DNA from: Vibrio coralliilyticus ATCC BAA-450
Lineage (GTDB): Bacteria; Pseudomonadota; Gammaproteobacteria; Enterobacterales; Vibrionaceae
Direction: 5' to 3'
Length of the DNA stretch: 64,000 nucleotides
NCBI RefSeq assembly: GCF_000176135.1
Contig: NZ_ACZN01000010.1
Span: 1-64,000, forward strand
How positions within the stretch are numbered: position 1 is the first letter of the stretch; every line of letters starts with the position of its first letter. The notes under the pieces were generated by a model. It saw only the letters and a list, made by a program, of their open reading frames with translations, was not told the origin of the DNA and searched no databases. This document shows positions 34,870-46,793 of this stretch, piece after piece. A program made the translations under genes and the position numbers.

Positions 34870-34901
34870 AACCCACTGCAAAGGAAGGAAAGCAGTGGGT
34901 T
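34870..34901 (-). terminator. hairpin between binding-protein and permease genes (attenuating terminator)
   Basis: A 10-bp perfect stem, AACCCACTGC / GCAGTGGGTT, with a 12-nt loop is followed by TTTGCTTTTT on the minus strand. It sits inside the operon, so it may partly terminate or protect the upstream message, giving more binding protein than membrane subunits. Confidence 0.7.
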
Positions 34902-34953
34902 AAGAGCAAATCCGGTTGAGTACCTCAACCAGACGAGCAATACTCAACAGTGG

Positions 34954-35700
34954 TTATTTAGTGATATCAGCACCAAACCACTTCTGAGAAATTTTCTCTA
35001 GTGTACCGTCAGCACGCATTTCAGCCAGTGCTTTATTCACTTCAGCCTGAAGCTTTTTGCCGTTGTCATTGTCAACGAAAGGCCAAGCGTTTTGAATCGT
35101 CTCAAACGGTTCGCCAGCAAGTTGCAGAGGTAGACCAGTTTTTTTGATCAGCTCAAGAGCCGATAGACGGTCCATTACAAACGCGTCTGCACGACCAAGT
35201 GCTACATCGTGTTCGATACCTGTATCGTAAGTCTTGATGTTGATCTTGCCGTCTTTGTCGTAGTTGCGTAGCAACTGCTCAAAGTTTGAACCTAGGTTAA
35301 CCGCCACCGTTTTGCCTTCAAGATCTTTAATACCTTGGATGCTGTCGTTGCCTTTACGAACAGTGATCTGCGCACCATCAACAACGTATGGGTCAGCAAA
35401 AAGGTATTTGGCTTTACGAGCATCCGTCATCGTGATCTGGTTTGAAATCGTATCAATACGACCTGTCTCTAGCAGACCAAACAAACCAGAAAAGTTTGCC
35501 GTAACGTATTCCACTTTGTAATCGTTACGCTTACCAATCTCATCCCATAGGTCCACTTCGAAGCCTTGCAGCTTGTCTTGCTGAACGAAAGTGAATGGGA
35601 AGTAGCGGCCAGACATACCGACTTTAACTTCAGTCGCGGCTTGAACCGTCGCAGCAGAAAGCGCAATTGCTGCTACAGCAGCTTTAATCCAGTTTTTCAT
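34954..35700 (-). CDS. periplasmic amino-acid (cystine-like) binding protein
   Basis: A 248-aa family 3 solute-binding protein. The signal peptide ends near VQAA (residue 21), and the start is ATG at 35700 with GGAG eight bases upstream; an in-frame ATG at 35742 adds 14 unrelated residues. The motifs GFEVDLWDEIG, MDRLSALELIKKT and the C-terminal QKWFGADITK resemble E. coli TcyJ (FliY), the cystine and diaminopimelate binder. The substrate is inferred only from this. It is first gene of the transporter operon. Confidence 0.88.
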   Translation of the reverse strand: MKNWIKAAVAAIALSAATVQAATEVKVGMSGRYFPFTFVQQDKLQGFEVDLWDEIGKRNDYKVEYVTANFSGLFGLLETGRIDTISNQITMTDARKAKYLFADPYVVDGAQITVRKGNDSIQGIKDLEGKTVAVNLGSNFEQLLRNYDKDGKINIKTYDTGIEHDVALGRADAFVMDRLSALELIKKTGLPLQLAGEPFETIQNAWPFVDNDNGKKLQAEVNKALAEMRADGTLEKISQKWFGADITK

Positions 35701-35942
35701 AGTACAACTCCATAGTTTTATGGGCACAAATACTACTGTCACTTTAGTTAATTAGATAAATAACCAAGAGCAATAACCTAGACGCCTGTGGAATAAGATA
35801 GCTTACTAAAGGTGGCCAGTCGTGTGAGTAAAGACGTAGCAAAAAATAAAAAGACGAGATTGGAATAAAATCACACCTTGCGAAAGCTTGATTCACAGAC
35901 TTATCACCAGATGGCGGATCTGTGAGAAAAAGCGCAAATGTG

Positions 35943-36117
35943 GATCCTTATGTGAGTAAGAATAGGGCAGCTTGTGTTGATCTAGCGGATAATGACGTAA
36001 ATATTGTGAATAACTTAGATCTTATTCACTGGATCGTCGATCATTTGCTGGCGATCTTGGTTATCAACAGGTAAAATTGCCAATCTTTTTCGATCATTAA
36101 CTTTGAGTGGGGGCACC
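35943..36117 (+). promoter_or_regulatory. dnaA control region: DnaA boxes and GATC cluster
   Basis: The roughly 420-bp region before dnaA holds no gene. TGTGAATAA (36005-36013) is a DnaA box (TTATTCACA reversed). TTATTCACT (36022-36030) and TTATCAACA (36061-36069) each differ from a box by one base. Seven GATC sites occur from 35943 to 36095, as in the SeqA-sequestered dnaA promoter of E. coli. A plausible -10 TAAAAT is at 36072-36077, without a clear -35. The pattern suggests DnaA autoregulation and SeqA control. From 35743 to 35942 I see nothing distinct. Confidence 0.65.
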
Positions 36118-37524
36118 GTGTCATCTTCGCTTTGGTTGCAATGTATGCAGCAGCTTCAAGAAGAGCTACCAGCTACAGAATTCAGTATGTGGGTACGTCC
36201 GTTACAAGCGGAGCTCAATGACAATACTCTCACTTTATTTGCGCCTAACCGTTTTGTAATGGATTGGGTTCGCGATCGTTACCTCAACAGCATTAATCGT
36301 TTGTTGCAGGAATACTGTGGCAATGACATCCCAAGTTTACGCTTTGAAGTGGGGAGTCGCCCTGTTTCTGCACCTAAGCCAGCGCCGAAACGTACGCCAG
36401 CTGATGTGGCGGCAGAATCTTCAGCACCCGCTCAGCTCCAAGCGCGTAAGCCAGTACACAAAACCTGGGATGACGACGAGCAACAGGTGGCAGAGATCAA
36501 CCACCGCTCAAATGTAAACATCAAGCACAAGTTCAACAACTTCGTTGAAGGTAAATCAAACCAACTCGGTTTAGCGGCCGCTCGTCAGGTGGCTGATAAT
36601 CCAGGTGCAGCGTACAACCCGTTATTCCTCTACGGCGGCACAGGTTTAGGTAAGACTCACCTGTTGCACGCGGTGGGCAATGCGATTGTGGATAACAAGC
36701 CGAACGCCAAAGTGGTTTACATGCACTCTGAGCGATTTGTTCAGGACATGGTAAAAGCGCTGCAAAACAACGCGATTGAAGAGTTTAAACGCTACTACCG
36801 CAGTGTTGACGCCCTGCTGATCGATGACATCCAATTCTTTGCCAATAAAGAGCGCTCTCAGGAAGAGTTCTTCCATACCTTCAATGCGCTTTTAGAAGGT
36901 AATCAACAGATCATTTTGACTTCTGACCGCTATCCAAAAGAGATCAGTGGCGTAGAAGATCGCTTAAAATCCCGCTTTGGTTGGGGATTGACGGTAGCGA
37001 TCGAGCCGCCTGAATTGGAAACCCGTGTCGCGATCTTGATGAAAAAAGCCGAAGATCACCAAATACACCTTGCTGATGAAGTAGCGTTCTTTATTGCTAA
37101 ACGACTGCGCTCCAACGTACGTGAACTGGAAGGCGCGTTAAACCGCGTGATTGCTAATGCCAACTTTACCGGTCGCCCAATCACCATCGATTTTGTCCGT
37201 GAAGCACTGCGTGACTTACTGGCTCTACAAGAAAAGCTGGTGACGATCGATAATATTCAAAAGACGGTGGCGGAATACTACAAAATTAAAGTCGCTGATC
37301 TGCTGTCTAAGCGTCGTTCGCGCTCGGTTGCGCGTCCGCGCCAGCTAGCGATGGCGCTTGCAAAAGAGCTGACTAACCATAGCTTGCCTGAAATTGGTGA
37401 TGCTTTTGGTGGCCGAGACCATACCACTGTTCTTCACGCCTGCCGTAAAATTGAACAACTGCGCGAAGAGAGTCACGACATCAAGGAAGATTATTCTAAC
37501 CTGATTCGTACCCTTTCTTCTTAA
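36118..37524 (+). CDS. dnaA: chromosomal replication initiator DnaA
   Basis: The 468-aa AAA+ initiator binds DnaA boxes in oriC and opens the 13-mers. The start is GTG at 36118 ([22 protein letters not shown]), as in E. coli, with GGGGG four bases upstream; a TTG at 36103 would add five residues. Domain I is residues 1-85, the linker is to about 130, the AAA+ domain has Walker [10 protein letters not shown] near 170 and Walker [10 protein letters not shown] near 230. The C-terminal DNA-binding signature [15 protein letters not shown] is near 430-445. It heads dnaA-dnaN-recF-gyrB. Confidence 0.98.
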   Translation: MSSSLWLQCMQQLQEELPATEFSMWVRPLQAELNDNTLTLFAPNRFVMDWVRDRYLNSINRLLQEYCGNDIPSLRFEVGSRPVSAPKPAPKRTPADVAAESSAPAQLQARKPVHKTWDDDEQQVAEINHRSNVNIKHKFNNFVEGKSNQLGLAAARQVADNPGAAYNPLFLYGGTGLGKTHLLHAVGNAIVDNKPNAKVVYMHSERFVQDMVKALQNNAIEEFKRYYRSVDALLIDDIQFFANKERSQEEFFHTFNALLEGNQQIILTSDRYPKEISGVEDRLKSRFGWGLTVAIEPPELETRVAILMKKAEDHQIHLADEVAFFIAKRLRSNVRELEGALNRVIANANFTGRPITIDFVREALRDLLALQEKLVTIDNIQKTVAEYYKIKVADLLSKRRSRSVARPRQLAMALAKELTNHSLPEIGDAFGGRDHTTVLHACRKIEQLREESHDIKEDYSNLIRTLSS

Positions 37525-37594
37525 ATCACAGTATTCTAAGCACTAAATAGAATAATACCGTATTAAGCTAAACGAATTCTGATAAGAGCGTACT

Positions 37595-38695
37595 ATGAAA
37601 TTTTCCATTGAACGTAACCACTTACTTAAACCGCTGCAGCAAGTGTCTGGCGCGTTAGGTGGTCGTCCAACTCTTCCTATTCTGGGTAACCTGTTACTGA
37701 AAGTTGAAGACAATATGTTGTCGATGACGGCAACGGATCTGGAAGTCGAGCTTATCAGCCGCGTTGCTCTAGAAGGCGACTTTGAAGCGGGCAGTGTGAC
37801 GGTTCCCTCGCGTAAATTTTTAGATATCTGTCGTGGCTTGCCTGACGACTCTGTCATCACCTTTGTTTTAGAAGGTGATCGTGTTCAGGTGCGTTCTGGA
37901 CGTAGCCGATTCTCTCTATCTACCTTACCTGCTAACGATTTCCCGAATATTGAAGATTGGCAGAGTGAAGTTGAAGTCTCGCTGACCCAAGGTGAGCTAC
38001 GCGGATTGATTGAGAAAACCCAATTCTCGATGGCAAACCAGGACGTGCGTTACTACCTCAACGGTATGTTGTTCGAAATTGATGGCACGACACTCCGCAG
38101 TGTGGCCACTGATGGTCACCGTATGGCGGTGTCTCAGGTTCAGCTAGGTGCTGATTTTGCTCAGCAGCAAATCATTGTGCCACGTAAAGGTGTACTGGAA
38201 CTGGTTAAGTTGTTGGATGCGCCTGAACAGCCTGTGACACTACAAATTGGTAGCTCCAATGTGCGTGCCGAAGTGAACAACTTTGTCTTTACCTCTAAGC
38301 TGGTGGATGGCCGTTTCCCGGATTACCGCCGCGTGATGCCACAAACGACGACCAAAACGCTTGAAGCGGAATGTGATGAGCTGCGTCAGGCGTTCTCGCG
38401 TGCCGCTATACTGTCGAATGAAAAATTCCGTGGGGTGCGCGTCAACTTAGCGGATACGGAAATGCGCATTACCGCCAATAACCCAGAGCAAGAAGAAGCG
38501 GAAGAGATGCTGGATGTCAGCTTCGAAGGTGATCCGATTGAGATTGGCTTTAACGTCAGCTACGTCTTGGATGTATTAAATACTCTGCGTTGTGAAAAAG
38601 TACGCGTGTCGATGTCGGACGCTAACGCCAGTGCCATGATTGAAAACGTGGATGACGACGGCGCTATGTACGTGGTAATGCCGATTCGACTCTAG
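37595..38695 (+). CDS. dnaN: DNA polymerase III beta sliding clamp DnaN
   Basis: The 366-aa processivity clamp is a dimeric ring that tethers polymerases and other partners to DNA. The start [24 protein letters not shown] and the C-terminus ending [10 protein letters not shown] are canonical, including the MP.RL residues that line the partner-binding cleft. It lies 70 nt after dnaA and 1 nt before the recF ATG. Confidence 0.98.
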   Translation: MKFSIERNHLLKPLQQVSGALGGRPTLPILGNLLLKVEDNMLSMTATDLEVELISRVALEGDFEAGSVTVPSRKFLDICRGLPDDSVITFVLEGDRVQVRSGRSRFSLSTLPANDFPNIEDWQSEVEVSLTQGELRGLIEKTQFSMANQDVRYYLNGMLFEIDGTTLRSVATDGHRMAVSQVQLGADFAQQQIIVPRKGVLELVKLLDAPEQPVTLQIGSSNVRAEVNNFVFTSKLVDGRFPDYRRVMPQTTTKTLEAECDELRQAFSRAAILSNEKFRGVRVNLADTEMRITANNPEQEEAEEMLDVSFEGDPIEIGFNVSYVLDVLNTLRCEKVRVSMSDANASAMIENVDDDGAMYVVMPIRL

Positions 38696-38696
38696 C

Positions 38697-39779
38697 ATGC
38701 CGCTTTCACGTCTTATTATTCAGCAGTTTCGCAACATTAAAGCCTGTGATATTGAACTATCAGCAGGCTTTAACTTTCTTATAGGTCCGAACGGCAGTGG
38801 CAAAACCAGTGTTCTGGAAGCCGTCTACTTGCTCGGCCACGGCCGCTCTTTTAAAAGCTCTCTAACGGGCAGAGTCATCCAAAATGACTGCGATGAGCTG
38901 TTTGTGCACGGTCGTTTTTTGAACTCGGATCAATTTGAGCTACCAATTGGCATTAATAAGCAGCGTGATGGCTCAACAGAGGTTAAAATAGGCGGTCAAT
39001 CCGGACAAAAACTGGCTCAATTGGCGCAGGTTCTGCCGCTGCAATTGATCCATCCGGAAGGGTTTGATTTACTGACGGACGGACCAAAACATCGCCGAGC
39101 ATTTATCGATTGGGGTGTGTTTCACACTGAGTCGGCTTTTTATGATGCTTGGGGGCGGTTTAAACGTCTGAATAAACAGCGCAACGCGTTGTTAAAAACG
39201 GCCACCAGCTATCGTGAGCTGTCGTATTGGGATCAGGAGATGGCAAGGTTGGCTGAAAACATCAGCCAGTGGCGAGCCACATATGTTGAGCAGATGACCG
39301 AGAAAGCCACGGAAATCTGTCAGACATTTCTCCCCGAATTTGAGATCCAGCTGAAGTATTACCGAGGATGGGATAAGGACACACCTTATCAGGCAATTCT
39401 TGAGAACAACTTTGAACGGGATCAGGCACTGGGTTACACCTTTAGTGGTCCGAATAAAGCCGATTTAAAAATTAAAGTGAACGGGACTCCGGTTGAGGAT
39501 GTTCTGTCACGAGGTCAGCTCAAACTCATGGTATGTGCATTGCGCGTGGCGCAAGGTCAACACCTCACTGAGATGACCGGCAAGCAATGTGTCTACTTAA
39601 TTGATGACTTTGCCTCTGAATTAGATAGTCAACGTCGTAAGCGTCTAGCAGACTGCTTGAAGGAGACGGGGGCGCAAGTTTTTGTCAGTTCTATTACAGA
39701 AAGCCAAATCGCCGACATGTTGGACGAAAATGGCAGGATGTTCCATGTGGAACATGGCACAATAGAACAAAATATATAG
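38697..39779 (+). CDS. recF: DNA replication and repair protein RecF
   Basis: A 360-aa SMC-like ATPase that helps load RecA at gaps with RecO and RecR. Walker [10 protein letters not shown] is near 30-38, the ABC signature VLSRGQLKL is near 270, and Walker [13 protein letters not shown] is near 303. The C-terminal MFHVEHG is conserved in many relatives, and its codons form a parS-like palindrome (39739-39754). It is translationally close to dnaN. Confidence 0.97.
   Translation: MPLSRLIIQQFRNIKACDIELSAGFNFLIGPNGSGKTSVLEAVYLLGHGRSFKSSLTGRVIQNDCDELFVHGRFLNSDQFELPIGINKQRDGSTEVKIGGQSGQKLAQLAQVLPLQLIHPEGFDLLTDGPKHRRAFIDWGVFHTESAFYDAWGRFKRLNKQRNALLKTATSYRELSYWDQEMARLAENISQWRATYVEQMTEKATEICQTFLPEFEIQLKYYRGWDKDTPYQAILENNFERDQALGYTFSGPNKADLKIKVNGTPVEDVLSRGQLKLMVCALRVAQGQHLTEMTGKQCVYLIDDFASELDSQRRKRLADCLKETGAQVFVSSITESQIADMLDENGRMFHVEHGTIEQNI
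39739..39754. promoter_or_regulatory. parS-like palindrome inside recF
   Basis: TGTTCCATGTGGAACA differs by one central base from the pseudomonad parS TGTTCCACGTGGAACA and by two from the general TGTTNCACGTGAAACA. It lies 11 kb from oriC, and parAB are 14 kb away, so a ParB site is plausible. It may equally be a relic fixed by the RecF MFHVEHG codons. Binding is not shown. Confidence 0.45.
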
Positions 39780-39789
39780 TGGAAGATAA

Positions 39790-42210
<2,421 letters not shown>

Positions 42211-42250
42211 TCACTACGATGCGTCGTTATTTCGAATAATTTCTGCGTTC

Positions 42251-42285
42251 GGCGTACTCACATACACTTGTATGCTGCGTGCGCC
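42251..42285. repeat. intergenic imperfect inverted repeat after gyrB
   Basis: The core CATACACTTGTATG is a perfect 6-bp-armed palindrome. It extends outwards to GGCG and CGCC ends with a few mismatches, giving a stem of about 16 bp. There is no T-run, so it is not a standard terminator. It looks like a dispersed intergenic repeat, but no second copy exists in this window. Confidence 0.55.
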
Positions 42286-42350
42286 TCACTTGAACTAATG
42301 CGAACTAACTTAGCCTCGAAGCAATTAATTTGATAGCTTCATTGCACTTA

Positions 42351-42377
42351 AAGCACTGCCTATTGGCGGTGCTTTTT
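42351..42377 (+). terminator. gyrB operon terminator
   Basis: AAGCACTGCC / GGCGGTGCTT (one G-T wobble) with loop TATT is followed by further T residues, 140 nt after the gyrB stop. Confidence 0.82.
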
Positions 42378-42431
42378 GTGCCTGTAAGGCATTGAAAATT
42401 ATTGGTTTGGCAAAATAATTGAAAATAATCC

Positions 42432-42460
42432 CTTGAAACTATTTTGCTCAATCCACATAT
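42432..42460 (+). promoter_or_regulatory. sigma-32 (heat shock) promoter of ibpA
   Basis: CTTGAAA (42432-42438), a 14-nt spacer and CCACATAT (42453-42460) match the RpoH consensus CTTGAAA-N13/14-CCCCATNT closely. Transcription from about 42467 would give a 5' leader near 240 nt. Confidence 0.8.
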
Positions 42461-42626
42461 CTAGTTGTGAAGAGGGAGGCTGTCTTGCTCACGAGAGAAG
42501 AAACAGAACCTCACTAACCGCCAATAGGGTATCGCTCAGGAGAGGATGACTTTAGAGGCACACAATTGAACTGATTTATAGCTACGTCCCAGAGTCAACA
42601 GAACCCGAGGAGTAGTGAATAAATCC

Positions 42627-42709
42627 CTTAGTCGGCAAGGCTCGAATACAGAATCGATCCGCGCAAACTCACGACTAAGACTATTGCTTACTATGAGGAT
42701 AGCATTATG
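42627..42709 (+). promoter_or_regulatory. ROSE-like RNA thermometer before ibpA
   Basis: The last hairpin can pair CTATTGCTTA (42681-42690) with TGAGGATAG (42694-42702), sequestering the ribosome-binding site GAGGA at 42695-42699. The fold contains UUGCU opposite AGGA with a G-G apposition and a bulged C, the hallmark of ROSE elements. A second helix, CTTAGTCG (42627-42634) with CGACTAAG (42672-42679), closes a hairpin upstream. ROSE elements block translation of small heat-shock genes until warm; the gene here is ibpA. Confidence 0.72.
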
Positions 42710-43141
42710 AGAACTGTAGATTTCACTCCACTTTACCGCAACGCAATCGGCTTCGATCGTCTATTCAACATGATGGAAGCGAACACTTCGAAGAACACTT
42801 CTGGCGGTTACCCTCCATACAATATCGAGCAAAAAGATGAAAACAACTACCGTATTACTATGGCAGTTGCAGGCTTTGCTGAAGAGCAGCTAGACCTTAC
42901 TCAAAAAGAAAACATGCTGATTGTTAAGGGGGAGCGTAAATCAGAAGAAGAGAAGCAATACGTATATCAAGGCATCGCAGAGCGCGATTTTGAGCGTAAA
43001 TTCCAGCTAGCAGACTATGTAAAAGTGGTGGGTGCAAGCATGGAAAATGGTCTACTGCACATTGACCTAGAGCGCGAAATCCCTGAAGCGATGCAACCAC
43101 GTAAGATTGCGATTGGTGGTAACAACCTAATCGAAGGTTAA
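42707..43141 (+). CDS. ibpA: small heat shock protein IbpA (Hsp20 family)
   Basis: A 144-aa alpha-crystallin-domain holdase that binds unfolding proteins for DnaK/ClpB. The domain spans about 35-125, starting [20 protein letters not shown], with the conserved [13 protein letters not shown] segment near 107-122. A flexible N-terminus and short C-terminus flank it; an IxI-like motif (KIAIGG) lies near the end. Heat control appears double: sigma-32 promoter plus RNA thermometer. Confidence 0.94.
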   Translation: MRTVDFTPLYRNAIGFDRLFNMMEANTSKNTSGGYPPYNIEQKDENNYRITMAVAGFAEEQLDLTQKENMLIVKGERKSEEEKQYVYQGIAERDFERKFQLADYVKVVGASMENGLLHIDLEREIPEAMQPRKIAIGGNNLIEG

Positions 43142-43200
43142 CCCGTCATATTTGAAACCACTGGCTTTAACTAGCCAAATAGATCGGGAATAAGAGTGAA

Positions 43201-43226
43201 AGAGCACCATCTAGGTGCTCTTTTTT
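43201..43226 (+). terminator. ibpA terminator
   Basis: An 8-bp stem, AGAGCACC / GGTGCTCT, with a 5-nt loop and six T, lies 60 nt after ibpA and before convergent avtA. Confidence 0.85.
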
Positions 43227-43249
43227 GATCTAACCGAAGCAGTGTTTAC

Positions 43250-44500
43250 TTAGGCTTCTTGATACGCTTTCTCGACTTCTTCAGCAATAATCTTGATGCC
43301 TTTCTGCATCATTTCATCATCTTGAACGTAGTTCATGCGCAGACATTGGTGGGCGTGTTCCCAGCCATCTTCCTGACCAATGAAGAAGTATTCCCCCGGT
43401 ACAATCAATACGCCGCGAGCTTTCAGTCTTTGGTACAGCTCCATAGTGGTGATTGGCAGTTCATCAAACCAAAGCCATAGGAAGATCGCCCCTTCTGGTT
43501 TGTGAATGCGAAAACGTGAGTCAGTGATGGCGGTTTGCAGCAGTTCGACAGCTCGCTGAGATTTTTGCTTATAAAACGGCTTGATAACATTGGTGCTGAG
43601 ATTCAACAGGTCATCATTCTTAATCATATGGTGACCTAACGCAGGACCAAGGCTTCCCGGAGCCAAGCTGATGATGCCGTTCATATTGGTCATAGCCTGA
43701 GTCACTTCTTCGTTGGCAATCACAATCCCGCAACGTACTCCCGGTAGGCCGAGTTTAGACAGGCTCATACATAGGATGGTGTTTTCGTTCCAGAACGGCT
43801 GAACATCTTCAAAGATGATGTTCGGGAATGGCAGGCCATAGGCATTGTCGATGATGAGCGGAATGTTATTTTCGCGCGCCAGTTTATCCAGCTTGTGTAT
43901 TTCTTCATCAGTGAGTACGTTGCCAGTGGGGTTGGTTGGACGTGAGGCACAAATGGCGGCAACCGAGTCATCGACTTTGAGTTGTTCGAAGTCGACATGG
44001 TATTTAAACAGACCATTGTCGAGCATCTCGATCTCTGGGTGGTAAGAGACAAAGATATCTTCATCTACGCCTGCATCGCCGTAGCCAATGTATTCAGGCG
44101 CTAAAGGCAGCAGAATTTTCTTATGCGAGCCATCTGGTTGTTTACCCGCCAGCAGATTAAACAGATAAAAGAAGCCGCTCTGACTGCCGTTAGTCAGGCT
44201 GATGTTCTTTTCTGATATGTTCCAGCCATAAGTGTCTTTTAATAGCTTAGCCAGAGCTTTGACAAACGCGTCTTTGCCTTGCGGGCCATCATAGTTGGCC
44301 ATGGCGGCCACGAGCTCCCCGTTGGCGAGCATCTCCTCACTGGCTTGGCGAAAGTATTCGAGCATGGCTGGAATAGCGGCTGGGTTACCACCTCCGAGCA
44401 TGATCGCACCTGGCGTGCGTAGGCCGTCGTTTAAGTCATCCATTAAACGCGTAATACCGGAATACTGATTGAATTTTTCACCAAACTTAGAGAATTGCAT
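43250..44500 (-). CDS. avtA: valine--pyruvate transaminase AvtA
   Basis: A 416-aa PLP aminotransferase (fold type I) that interconverts valine and pyruvate with 2-oxoisovalerate and alanine. Motifs include SRPTNPTGNVLTDEEI near 188, DNAYG near 218 and the PLP lysine in SLSKLGLPGVRCG near 250. It is adjacent to ibpA and glyS, as in V. cholerae, and stands alone as a transcription unit. Confidence 0.93.
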   Translation of the reverse strand: MQFSKFGEKFNQYSGITRLMDDLNDGLRTPGAIMLGGGNPAAIPAMLEYFRQASEEMLANGELVAAMANYDGPQGKDAFVKALAKLLKDTYGWNISEKNISLTNGSQSGFFYLFNLLAGKQPDGSHKKILLPLAPEYIGYGDAGVDEDIFVSYHPEIEMLDNGLFKYHVDFEQLKVDDSVAAICASRPTNPTGNVLTDEEIHKLDKLARENNIPLIIDNAYGLPFPNIIFEDVQPFWNENTILCMSLSKLGLPGVRCGIVIANEEVTQAMTNMNGIISLAPGSLGPALGHHMIKNDDLLNLSTNVIKPFYKQKSQRAVELLQTAITDSRFRIHKPEGAIFLWLWFDELPITTMELYQRLKARGVLIVPGEYFFIGQEDGWEHAHQCLRMNYVQDDEMMQKGIKIIAEEVEKAYQEA

Positions 44501-44544
44501 TTGTAGTTATACCTAATTCATTGTGATTGCTTTAAGTGTAATAG

Positions 44545-44564
44545 TTACTAGTCGAAGCTAGTAA
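44545..44564. repeat. inverted repeat upstream of avtA
   Basis: TTACTAG-N6-CTAGTAA lies 45-64 nt upstream of the avtA start. Its size and place suit a dimeric regulator operator. No regulator is identified. Confidence 0.4.
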
Positions 44565-44673
44565 TTCCAAGACTCACCTTGAGCGTTGTGGTCTATGGAT
44601 AATCGGGTAATCCCTGAACATACCTTAATGTGATTACGAGGCAAAGCACAAAATTCCGTCACTGATAAAAACA

Positions 44674-44699
44674 AAGCCCAACTCCGAGGAGTTGGGCTT
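44674..44699 (-). terminator. glyQS terminator
   Basis: A 12-bp perfect stem, AAGCCCAACTCC / GGAGTTGGGCTT, is followed on the minus strand by TTTGTTTTT, 25 nt after the glyS stop. Confidence 0.88.
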
Positions 44700-44724
44700 C
44701 GTAGAACCTATATTGTTCGAGATA

Positions 44725-46791
44725 TTACTTCTGTAGAAGTGAAACATCCGCGATCTGTAGGAATAAGTTACGCAGGTTGTTCAGTAGCGTTAGACGGTTC
44801 TTCTTCAATGCTTCGTCATCTGCCATTACCATGACGTTGTCGAAGAATGAATCGACTGGCTCACGCAGGTCAGCTAGCTTGCTTAGCGCTTGTTGGTAGT
44901 TACCTGTTGCGAACGCTGGCTCTAGCGCTTCTGTCATTACTTCAACGCTTTCTGCCAGTGCTTTCTCTGCGTCTTCTTGTAGAAGTGATAGATCGATGTC
45001 TGCTGCTAGCTCACCATCGAACTTGGCTAGGATGTTGCCTACACGTTTGTTGGCTGCAGCAAGTGCTTCTGCCGCTTCCAGTTCACGGAAGTGAGAAACC
45101 GCTTTAACACGTTGGTCAAAGTCAGATGGCTTAGTTGGACGATTCGCCAGTACCGCTTGGATGATATCCACGCTGAAACCTGCATCTTGGTACCATGCAC
45201 GGAAACGACCTAGCATAAAGTCGATAACGTCAGCTTCTACGTTGTCGTTGGTCAAATGGTCACCAAACAGAGATTTTGCCTTAGCAATCAAATCTGTTAG
45301 GTCTAGGTTGTAGCCGTTTTCAACGATAATACGTAGCACACCTAGTGATGCACGACGAAGTGCGAATGGGTCAGAACCCTTAGGTGCTTGGCCAATACCG
45401 AAGATACCAACGATCGTATCTAGCTTGTCAGCCATTGCTACCGCAGAAGAAATGCCTGTGCTAGGCAGCTCGTCACCGGCGAAACGAGGCATGTACTGCT
45501 CGTAAAGTGCCAGTGCAACTTGCTCGTCTTCACCATCGTGAGTCGCATAGTGCATGCCCATTACACCTTGAGTATCGGTAAATTCGAATACCATAGATGT
45601 CATTAGGTCACACTTAGCCAGTAGGCCTGCGCGCTTAGATTTCTCAACGTCAGCATCGATTTGCTCAGCAATGTAGCCAGCAAGTTCTGTGATGCGGTCA
45701 GTCTTGTCTTTGATAGTACCAAGCTGCTTCTGGAAGATCGCTTGCTCTAGTTCAGGCAAGCGGTCGATAAGAGGACGCTTACGGTCAGTGTTAAAGAAGA
45801 ACTCAGCATCCGCTAGACGTGGACGTACTACCTTCTCGTTACCTTCGATAACGTAACGAGGCTCTTTCGATTCGATGTTAGAAACAAAGATGAAGTTTGG
45901 TAGTAGCTTCTTGTTTTCGTCATACACTGGGAAGTACTTCTGGTCACCTTTCATGGTGTAAACCAGCGCTTCAGAAGGAACCTTTAGGAACTCTTCTTCG
46001 AACTTCGCAGTCAGTACCACTGGCCATTCAACCAGAGAAGTCACTTCTTCAACTAGGTCATCTTCTAGATCAGCAACACCGCCCACTGCTGCAGCGGCTT
46101 TTTGTGAATCTGCAAGGATGATCGCTTTACGTGCTTCGTAATCTGCCATCACTTTACCGCGCTCTTCTAGGATCGCTGGGTATTGCTCTGCAGATTCAAT
46201 CGTGAATTCTTGCTCACCCATGAAGCGGTGACCACGGATAGTGCGATCTGATGCTACGCCAAGGATTTCACCTTCAATCAGGTCAGAGCCCATTAGCATA
46301 GTCAGTGTTTTAACTGGGCGGATAAACTGAGTAGTCTTGTTACCCCAACGCATTGGCTTCGCAATAGGTAGGTTACCCAGTGCTTTAGCTGCTAGGTCGA
46401 CAACGATTTCAGACGTTGCTTGGCCTTTCACTTCTTGTTTGAAAAGAAGCCATTCGCCTTTGTCTGTTACTAGACGGTCAGCTTGCTCAACAGTGATGCC
46501 GTTACCACGCGCCCAACCTTGAGCGGCTTTCGTCGCGTTACCGTCCGCATCGAATGCGACAGAAACTGCTGGTCCACGTTTCTCAACCACTTTGTCCGCT
46601 TGGCCTTCAGCCAATGCAGTAACTTTAAGTGCTAGACGACGAGGAGCGGCGTACCATTTCACGCCTTCGTGTGCTAGGTCTGCACCTTTAAGTTCCGCTT
46701 CGAAGTTAGCCGCGAACGCTTCCGCTAGGGTGCGAAGTTGCGTTGGTGGTAGCTCTTCTGTACCCAGTTCAATTAGAAATTCTTTTGCCAT
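44725..46791 (-). CDS. glyS: glycyl-tRNA synthetase beta subunit
   Basis: The 688-aa beta subunit of the alpha2beta2 bacterial glycyl-tRNA synthetase. It begins [14 protein letters not shown], the family signature, and includes an HD-like domain and a C-terminal anticodon-binding region of DALR type. It binds tRNA and is required for aminoacylation. It follows glyQ by 2 nt. Confidence 0.97.
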   Translation of the reverse strand: MAKEFLIELGTEELPPTQLRTLAEAFAANFEAELKGADLAHEGVKWYAAPRRLALKVTALAEGQADKVVEKRGPAVSVAFDADGNATKAAQGWARGNGITVEQADRLVTDKGEWLLFKQEVKGQATSEIVVDLAAKALGNLPIAKPMRWGNKTTQFIRPVKTLTMLMGSDLIEGEILGVASDRTIRGHRFMGEQEFTIESAEQYPAILEERGKVMADYEARKAIILADSQKAAAAVGGVADLEDDLVEEVTSLVEWPVVLTAKFEEEFLKVPSEALVYTMKGDQKYFPVYDENKKLLPNFIFVSNIESKEPRYVIEGNEKVVRPRLADAEFFFNTDRKRPLIDRLPELEQAIFQKQLGTIKDKTDRITELAGYIAEQIDADVEKSKRAGLLAKCDLMTSMVFEFTDTQGVMGMHYATHDGEDEQVALALYEQYMPRFAGDELPSTGISSAVAMADKLDTIVGIFGIGQAPKGSDPFALRRASLGVLRIIVENGYNLDLTDLIAKAKSLFGDHLTNDNVEADVIDFMLGRFRAWYQDAGFSVDIIQAVLANRPTKPSDFDQRVKAVSHFRELEAAEALAAANKRVGNILAKFDGELAADIDLSLLQEDAEKALAESVEVMTEALEPAFATGNYQQALSKLADLREPVDSFFDNVMVMADDEALKKNRLTLLNNLRNLFLQIADVSLLQK

Positions 46792-46793
46792 GA

